Assembly: GCA_026874595.1 (NCBI GenBank)
Contig: CM049313.1
Location: forward strand, 33,943,159-34,007,158
Length of the DNA stretch: 64,000 bases
From: Sipunculus nudus
Taxonomy: Eukaryota > Annelida > Sipuncula > Golfingiida > Sipunculidae
Direction: 5' to 3'
Shown one piece after another: positions 56,101 to 64,000 of the stretch. A program made the position numbers and the translations under genes. Every line of letters starts with the position of its first letter. Position 1 is the stretch's first letter. The notes under the pieces were generated by a model, which saw only the letters and a program-made list of their open reading frames with translations, did no database searches and had not been told where the DNA came from.

Positions 56101-59100
56101 GCAGCAGTGCCAACAGAAGCCAAAACCAACAATCCACAGGAGTGCCGACAGAAGCCCAAACCAACAATCTACAGGAGTGCCGACAGAAGCCCAAACCAAC
56201 AATCTACAGGAGTACCTACAGAAGCCAAAACCAACGGTCAGCAGGAATACAGACAGAAGCCGACACCAACGATCAGCAGGAGTACGGACGGAATCCGACA
56301 CCAACGGTCAGCGGGAGTACCGACAGAAGCCGAAACAAGTGATCAGCTGGAGTGCCGACAGAAGCCCAAGCCAACAATCTACAGGAGTGCCGACAGAAGC
56401 CCAAACCAACAATCTACAGGAGTACCGACAGAAGCCAAAACCAACGGTAAGCAGGAGTACAGACAGAAGCGGACACCAACGATCAGCAGGGGTACCGACA
56501 GAAGCCAACACCAACGATCAGCAGGAGTACAGACAGAAGCCGAAACCAGTGATCAGCAGGAGTACCGACAGAAGACAAAACAATGATCAGCAGGAGTACT
56601 GACAGAAGCCAAAACCAACAATCCACAGGAGTACCAACAGAAACCAAAACCAAGGATCCACAGGAGAACCGACAGAAGCTCAAACCAACAATCTACAGGA
56701 GTACCAACAGAAGCCAAAACTAATGATCAGCAAGAGTATCAACAGAAGCTGAAACCAATGATCAGCAGGAGTACCAACAGAAGCCGAAACCAACGATCTA
56801 CAGGAGTGCTGACAGAAGCCCAAATCAACAATCCACAGGAGTGTCGACAGATGCCAAAACCAACAATCTACAGGAGTACCGACAGAAGCTGAAACCAATG
56901 ATCAGCAGGAGCACCAACAGAAGCCGAAACCAACGATCTACAGGAGTGCTGACAGAAGCCCAAATCAACAATCCACAGGAGTGTCGACAGATGCCAAAAC
57001 CAACAATCTACAGGAGTACCGACAGAAGCTGAAACCAATGATCAGCAGGAGTACCAACAGAAGCCGAAACCAACGATCTACAGGAGTGCTGACAGAAGCC
57101 CAAATCAACAATCCACAGTAGTGTCGACAGAAGCCCAAACAACAATCTACAGGAGTACAGACAGAAGCTGAAACCAATGATCAGCAGGAGTACCAACAGA
57201 AGCCGAAACCAACGATCTACAGGAGTGCTGACAGAAGCCCAAAATCAAGAATCCACAGGAGTGTCGACAGATGCCAAAACCAACAATCTACAGGAGTACC
57301 GACAGAAGCTGAAACCAATGATCAGCAGGAGTACCAACAGAAGCCGAAACCAACGATCTACAGGAGTGCTGACAGAAGCCCAAATCAACAATCCACAGGA
57401 GTGTCGACAGATGCCAAAACCAACAATCTACAGGAGTACCAACAGAAGCTGAAACCAATGATCAGCAGGAGTACCAACAGAAGCCGAAACCAACGATCTA
57501 CAGGAGTGCCGACAGATGCCCAAACCAACAATCTACAGTAGTACCGACAGAAGCCGAAACCAATGATCAGCAGGAGTACCAACAGAAGACGACACCAATG
57601 ATCAGCAGTAGTACCGACAGAAGCCAAAACCAATGATCAGCAGGAGTACCGACACAAGTCGACACCAACGATCAGCAGGAGTACTGACAGAAGCCAAAAC
57701 CAACAGTCAGCAGGAGTACAGACAGAAGCCGACCCAACGATCAGCAGGAGAAACGACAGAAGCCGACACCTATGATCATTAGGAGTACTGACAGAAGCCG
57801 ACACCAACGATCCACAGGAGTACTAACAGAAGCCGAAACCAAGGATCAACAGGAGTGCCGACAGAAGCCCAAACCAACAATCTACAGGAGTGCCGACAGA
57901 AGCCCAAACCAACAATCTACAGGAGTACCGACAGAAGGCAAAACTAACGGTCAGCAGGAGTACAGACAGAAGCCGAAACCAACGATCAGCAGGAGTACAG
58001 ACGGAAGCCGACACCAACGATCAGCAGGAGTACTGACAGAAGCCGACAGCAATGATCAGCAGGAGTACTGACAGAAGCCAAAACCAACAATCCACAGGAG
58101 TGCCGACTGAAGCCCAAACCAACAATCTACAGTATTACCGACAGAAGCCGAAACCAATGATCTGCAGGAGTACCAACAGAAGACGACACCAATGATCAGC
58201 AGTAGTACCGACAGAAGCCAAAACCAATGATCAGCAGTAGTACCGACAGAAGTCGACACCAACGATCAGCAGGAGTACTGACAGAAGCCAAAACCAACAG
58301 TCAGCAGGAGTACAGACAGAAGCCGACCCAACGATCAGCAGGAGTACCGACAGAAGCCGACACCTATGATCATTAGGAGTACTGAAAGAAGCCGACACCT
58401 ATGATCAGCAGCAGTACCAACAGAAGCAAAAACCAACAATCCACAGGAGTGCTGACAGAAGCCCAAACCAACAATCTACAGGAGTGCCGACAGAAGCCCA
58501 AACCAACAATCTACAGGAGTACCGACAGAAGCCAAAACTAACGGTCAGCAGGAGTACAGACAGAAGCCGACACCAACGATCAGCAGGAGTACAGACGGAA
58601 GCCGACACCAACGATCAGCAGGAGTACTGACAGAAGCCGACAGCAATGATCAGCAGCAGTACAAACAGAAGCCAAAACCAACAATCCGCAGGAGTGCCGA
58701 CAGAAGCCCAAACCAACAATCTACAGGAGTACCGACAGAAGCCCAAACCAACAATCTACAGGAGTACCTACAGAAGCCAAAACCAACGGTCAGCAGGAGT
58801 ACGGAGGGAAGCCGACACCAACGATCAGCAGGAGTACTGACAGAAGCCGAAACCAATGATCAGCAGCAGTACCAACAGAAGCCAAAACCAACAATCCACA
58901 GGAGTGCCGACAGAAGACCAAACCAACAATCTACAGGAGTGCCGACAGAAGCCCAAACCAACAATGTACAGGAGTACCTACAGAAGCCAAAACCAACGGT
59001 CAGCAGGAGTACAGACAGAAGCCGACACCAACGATCAGCAGGAGTACCGGCAAAAGCCAAAACCAGTGATCAGCTGGAGTGCCGACAGAAGCCCAAACCA

Positions 59101-62100
59101 ACAATCTACAGGAGTGCCGACAGAAGCCCAAACCAACAATCTACAGGAGTACCGACAGAAGCCAAAACCAACGGTAAGCAGGAGTACAGACAGAAGCGGA
59201 CACCAACGATCAGCAGGGGTACCGACAGAAGCCAACACCAACGATAAGCAGGAGTACCGACAGAAGCCAAAACCAGTGATCAGCAGGAGCACCGACAGAA
59301 GACAAAACAATGATCAGCAGGAGTACTGACAGAAGTCGAAACTAATGATCAGCAGGAGTACTGACAGAAGCCGACACCAAGGATCCACAGGGGTACCGAC
59401 AGAAGCCCAAACCAACAATCTTCAGGAGTACCAACAGAAGCCAAAACCAACTATCAGCAAGAGTACCGACAGAAGCCGACACTAATGATCAGCAGGAGTA
59501 CTGACAGAAGCCAAAACAAATGATCAGCAGGAGTACCGACAGAAGCCAAAACCAACGATCCACAGGAGTGCCCACAGAAGCCAAAACCAACGGTCAGCAG
59601 GAGTACCGACAGAAGCCGACACCAGTGATCAGCAGGCGTACCGACAGAAGACGAAACCAATGATCAGTAGGAGTGTTGACAGAAGCCCAAATCAACAATC
59701 CACAGGAGTGTCGACAGATGCCAAAACCAACAATCTACAGGAGTACCAACAGAAGCTGAAACCAATGATCAGCAGGAGAACCAACAGAAGCCGAAACCAA
59801 CGATCTACAGGAGTGCTGACAGAAGCCTAAATCAACAATCCACAGGAGTGTCGACAGATGCCAAAACCAACAATCTACAGGAGTACCGACAGAAGCTGAA
59901 ACCAATGATCAGCAGGAGTACCAACAGAAGCCGAAACCAACGATCTACAGGAGTGCTGACAGAAGCCCAAATCAACAATCCACAGGAGTACTGAGAGAAG
60001 CCGAAACCACTGATCCACAGGAGTACCGACAGAAGCTGAAACCAAGGATCCGAAGGAGTACCCACAGAAGCCGATACTAACGATCCACAGGAGTACCAAC
60101 AGAAGCCGATACCGACGATCCACAGGATTACCAACAAAAGCTGAAACCAACGATCCACAGGACAAGCAACAGAAGTAGAAACCAAGGATCTACGGGAGTA
60201 CCGAGAAAAGCTGAAAACAAGGATCCACAGGAGTACCAACAGAAGCCCTAACCAACGATCCACAGGAGTACTAACAGAAGCCGAAACCAAGGATCAACAG
60301 GAGTACCGACAGAAGCAAAAACCAATGATTAGCAGGAGTACCGACAAAAGCAGACACCAACGATCCACAGGAGTACAGACAGAAGCAGAACAAACAATCC
60401 ACAGGAGTATCGACATAAGACGACACCAACGATCCACAGGAGTACAGACAGAAGCCAAAACAAACGATCCACAGGAGTACTAACAAAAGCCGAAACAAAT
60501 GATCCACAGGAGTACCAACAGAAGCCGAAACAAACGATCCACAGGAATACCGACAGAAGTCGAAACTTATGATCAGCAGGAGTACCGACAGAAACCGACA
60601 CCAATGATCCACAGGAATACAGACAGAAGCCGAAAGAAACAATCCACAGGAGTAATAAAAGAAGTCGAAGCTAATGATCAGCAGGAGTACTGACAGAAGC
60701 CGAAACCAACAATCCACAGGGGTACCGACAGAAGCCCAAACCAACAATCTACAGGAGTACCAACAGAAGCCAACACCAACTATCAGCAAGAGTACCGACA
60801 GTAGGCGACACTAATGATCAGCAGGAGTACTGACAGAAGCCAAAACCCATGATCAGCAGGAGTACCGACAGAAGCCAAAACCAACGATCCACAGGAGTGC
60901 CCACAGAAACCAAAACCAACGGTCAGCAGGAGTACCGACAGAAGCCGACACAAGTGATCAGCAGGCGTACCGACAGAAGACGAAACCAATAATCAGCACG
61001 AGTACCGACAGAAGCCAACACCAGTGATCAGGAGGAGTACCAAGAGAAGCCGAAACCAATGATCAGCAGGAGTACCAACAGAAACCAAAACCAATGATCA
61101 GCAGGAGTACCAACAGAAGCCGAAACCAATGATCAGCAGGAGTACCAACAGAAGCCGAAACCAACGATCTACAGGAGTGCCGACAGATGCCCAAACCAAC
61201 AATCCACAGTAGTACCGACAGAAGCCGAAACCAATGATCAGCAGGAGTACCAACAGAAGACGACACCAATGATCAGCAGTAGTACCGACAGAAGCCAAAA
61301 CCAATGATCAGCAGGAGTACCGACAGAAGTCGACACCAACGATCAGCAGGAGTACTGACAGAAGCCAAATCCAACAGTCAGCAGAAGTACAGACAGAAGC
61401 CGACCCAACGATCAGCAGGAGTACCGACAGAAGCCGACACCTATGATCAGCAGCAGTACCAACAGAAGCCAAACCCAACAACCCACAGGAGTGCCGACAG
61501 AAGCCCAAACCAACAATCTACAGGAGTGCCGACAGAAGCCCAAACCAACAATCTACAGGAGTACCGACAGAGGCCAAAACTAACGGTCAGCAGGAGTACA
61601 GACAGAAGCCGACACCAACGATCAGCAGGAGTACAGACGGAAGCCGACACCAACGATCAGCAGGAGTACTGACAGAAGCCGACAGCAATGATCAGCAGCA
61701 GTACAAACAGAAGCCCAAACCAACAATCTACAGGAGTACCGACAGAAGCCCAAACCAACAATCTACAGGAGTACCTACAGAAGCCAAAACCAACGGTCAG
61801 CAGGAGTACGGAGGGAAGCCGACACCAACGATCAGCAGGAGTACTGACAGAAGCCGAAACCAATGATCAGCAGCAGTACCAACAGAAGCCAAAACCAACA
61901 ATCCACAGGAGTGCCGACAGAAGCCCAAACTAACAATCTACAGGAGTGCCGACAGAAGCCGAAACCAGTGATCAGCTGGAGTGCCGACAGAAGCCCAAAC
62001 CAACAATCTACAGGAGTGCCGACAGAAGCCCAAACCAACAATCTACAGGAGTACCGACAGAAGCCAAAACCAACGGTAAGCAGGAGTACAGACAGAAGCG

Positions 62101-64000
62101 GACACCAACGATCAGCAGGGGTACCGACAGAAGCCAACACCAACGATCAGCAGGAGTACCGACAGAAGAAGAAACCAGTGATCAGCAGGAGTACCGACAG
62201 AAGACAAAACAATGATCAGCAGGAGTACTTACAGAAGTCGAAACTAATGATCAGCAGGAGTACTGACAGAAGCCGACACCAAGGATCCACAGGGGTACCG
62301 ACAGAAGCCCAAACCAACAATCTGCAGGAGTACCAACAGAAGCCAAAACCAACTATCAGCAAGAGTACCGACAGAAGCCGACACTAATGATCAGCAGGAG
62401 TACTGACAGAAGCCAAAACCCATGATCAGCAGGAGTACCGACAGAAGCCAAAACCAACGATCCACAGGAGTGCCCACAGAAGCCAAAACCAACGGTCAGC
62501 AGGAGTACCGACAGAAGCCGACACCAGTGATCAGCAGGCGTACCGACAGAAGACGAAACCAATGATCAGCAGGAGTGCTGACAGAAGCCCAAATCAACAA
62601 TCCACAGGAGTGTCGACAGATGCCAAAACCAACAATCTACAGGAGTACCAACAGAAGCTGAAACCAATGATCAGCAGGAGTACCAACAGAAGCCGAAACC
62701 AACGATCTACAGGAGTGCTGACAGAAGCCCAAATCAACAATCCACAGGAGTGTCGACAGATGCCAAAACCAACAATCTACAGGAGTACCGACAGAAGCTG
62801 AAACCAATGATCAGCAGGAGTACCAACAGAAGCCGAAACCAACGATCTACAGGAGTGCTGACAGGAGCCCAAATCAACAATCCACAGGAGTGTCGACAGA
62901 TGCCAAAACCAACAATCTACAGGAGTACCGACAGAAGCTGAAACCAATCCAGAGGAGTACGGAAAGAAGCCAAAAGAAACGATCCACAGGAGTAACAACA
63001 GAAGTCAAAACTAATGATCAGCAGGAGTACCGACAGAAGCCGACACCAACGATCAGCAGGAGTACCAACAGAAGCCGAAACCAACGATCTACAGGAGTGC
63101 CGACAGATGCCCAAACCAACAATCTACAGTGGTACCGACAGAAGCCGAAACCAATGATCAGCAGGAGTATCAACAGAAGACGACACCAATGATCAGCAGG
63201 AGTACCGACAGAAGCCAAAACCAATGATCAGCAGGAGTACCAACAGAAGCTGAAACTAATGATCCACAGCAGTACCGACAGAAGCCCAAACCAAAGATCC
63301 ACAGGAGTACCGACAGAAGCCGACACCAACGATCCATAGGAGTGGAGTACAGACAGAAGCCAAAACAAACAATCCACAGGAGTACTGAGAGAAGCCGAAA
63401 CCACTGATCCACAGGAGTACCGACAGAAGCTGAAACCAAGGATCCTAAGGAGTACCCACAGAAGCCGATACTAACGATCCACAGGAGTACCCACAGAAGC
63501 CGATACTAACGATCCACAGGAGTACCAACAGAAGCCGATACCGACGATCCACAGGATTACCAACAGAAGCTGAAACCAACGATCCACAGGAGAAGCAACA
63601 GAAGCCGAAACCAAGGATCCACAGGAGTACCGACAGAAGCAAAAACCAATGATTAGCAGGAGTACCGACAAATGCAGACACCAACGATCCACAGGAGTAC
63701 AGACAGAAACCGACACCAATGATCCACAGGAATACAGACAGAAGCCAAAAGAAACAATCCACAGGAGTAACAAAAGAAGTCGAAGCTAATGATCAGCAGG
63801 AGTACTGACAGAAGCCGACACCAACAATCCACAGGGGTACCGACAGAAGCCCAAACCAACAATCTACAGGAGTACCAACAGAAGCCAAAACCAACTATCA
63901 GCAAGAGTACCGACAGTAGCCGACACTAATGATCAGCAGGAGTACCGACAGAAGACGAAACCAATGATCACCAGGAGTACCGACAGAAGCCAACACCAGT
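53192..64000 (+). repeat. 35-bp satellite array (about 309 units, continues past window)
   Basis: The consensus unit is AGGAGTACCGACAGAAGCCG followed by AAACCAATGATCAGC. Variants replace CAATGATCAGC with CAACAATCTAC, CAACAATCCAC or CAACGGTCAGC, and ACCG with ACTG, GCCG, ACAG or ACCA, so several unit subtypes alternate. Because 35 is not a multiple of three, a read-through frame passes all three phases and encodes a 35-residue repeat (GVPTEAETNDQQEY, RQKPKPTISR, STDRSRNQRSA). Open frames reach 174 codons on either strand but have no proper start context, splice sites or domain, so I treat them as by-products. Confidence 0.95.
54270..57347 (+). repeat. 1,539-bp large-scale duplication inside the satellite
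   Basis: 54270-55808 and 55809-57347 appear identical at every point I compared, including rare variants such as the irregular AGAAGACAAAACAATGATC unit. The shift is 1,539 bp, 44 units minus one base. Similar but less perfect long blocks pair 59390-60990 with 62290-63960 and 58400-59330 with 61450-62210. Confidence 0.85.

Noticed and set aside
53366-63904. Long open frames in the satellite as repetitive protein genes
   Set aside because: All three plus frames and much of the minus strand are open because the unit lacks stops. There is no start context, signal peptide or splice structure, and the frames simply follow the 35-bp cycle.
53192-64000. CRISPR array
   Set aside because: The units are contiguous 35-bp repeats without unique spacers, in an animal genome.

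Overview
The window is animal nuclear DNA. It has introns with GT/AG boundaries, a multi-exon rhodopsin-class GPCR, several transposon classes, tRNA-derived SINE-like modules and many microsatellites, with no operons or bacterial genes. An invertebrate is likely, because the GPCR belongs to the melatonin-receptor-like group with the NRY variant, and Ngaro/DIRS, Gypsy and hAT-type elements are all present. A mollusc would fit, but that is a low-confidence guess.

Layout. 1-19.7 kb is AT-rich intergenic DNA with scattered SINE-like modules, hAT-type ends, a CR1/Jockey-type LINE 3' fragment (12.95-13.69 kb) and a ~4.1 kb segment bounded by ~500 bp inverted repeats (14.0-18.1 kb). 19.7-21.4 kb is a broken multicopy DDE-like gene. 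20.3-35.2 kb is a tandem segmental duplication of a ~7.4 kb unit. Its second copy carries a 2.0 kb long-TIR transposon inserted in a (TA)n tract, where the first copy has none. Both units end in minisatellites with long poly-G tracts. 35.2-38.3 kb holds no gene that I can see.

38.3-52.0 kb carries the only host gene I recognise: a minus-strand melatonin-receptor-like GPCR. Four coding exons (52007-51917, 40290-40088, 39463-39045, 38749-38440) join in frame into 340 residues plus stop. The exon or exons for the N-terminus and TM1 are not found. Its 11.6 kb intron holds a nested transposon stack. A minus-strand Gypsy-like LTR element with a tRNA-Pro primer site has a hAT-type MITE in its protease region. 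One of its LTRs is split by a Ngaro-like tyrosine-recombinase element with textbook split direct repeats, and again by an unidentified ~1.8 kb insertion.

52.0-52.8 kb is a ~65 bp tandem repeat whose unit is the splice acceptor plus the first 29 nt of the neighbouring GPCR exon. 53.2 kb to the window end is a 35-bp satellite, about 309 units, with a 1,539 bp large-scale duplication. Because the first exon is missing, the satellite probably also lies in, or upstream of, the GPCR gene.
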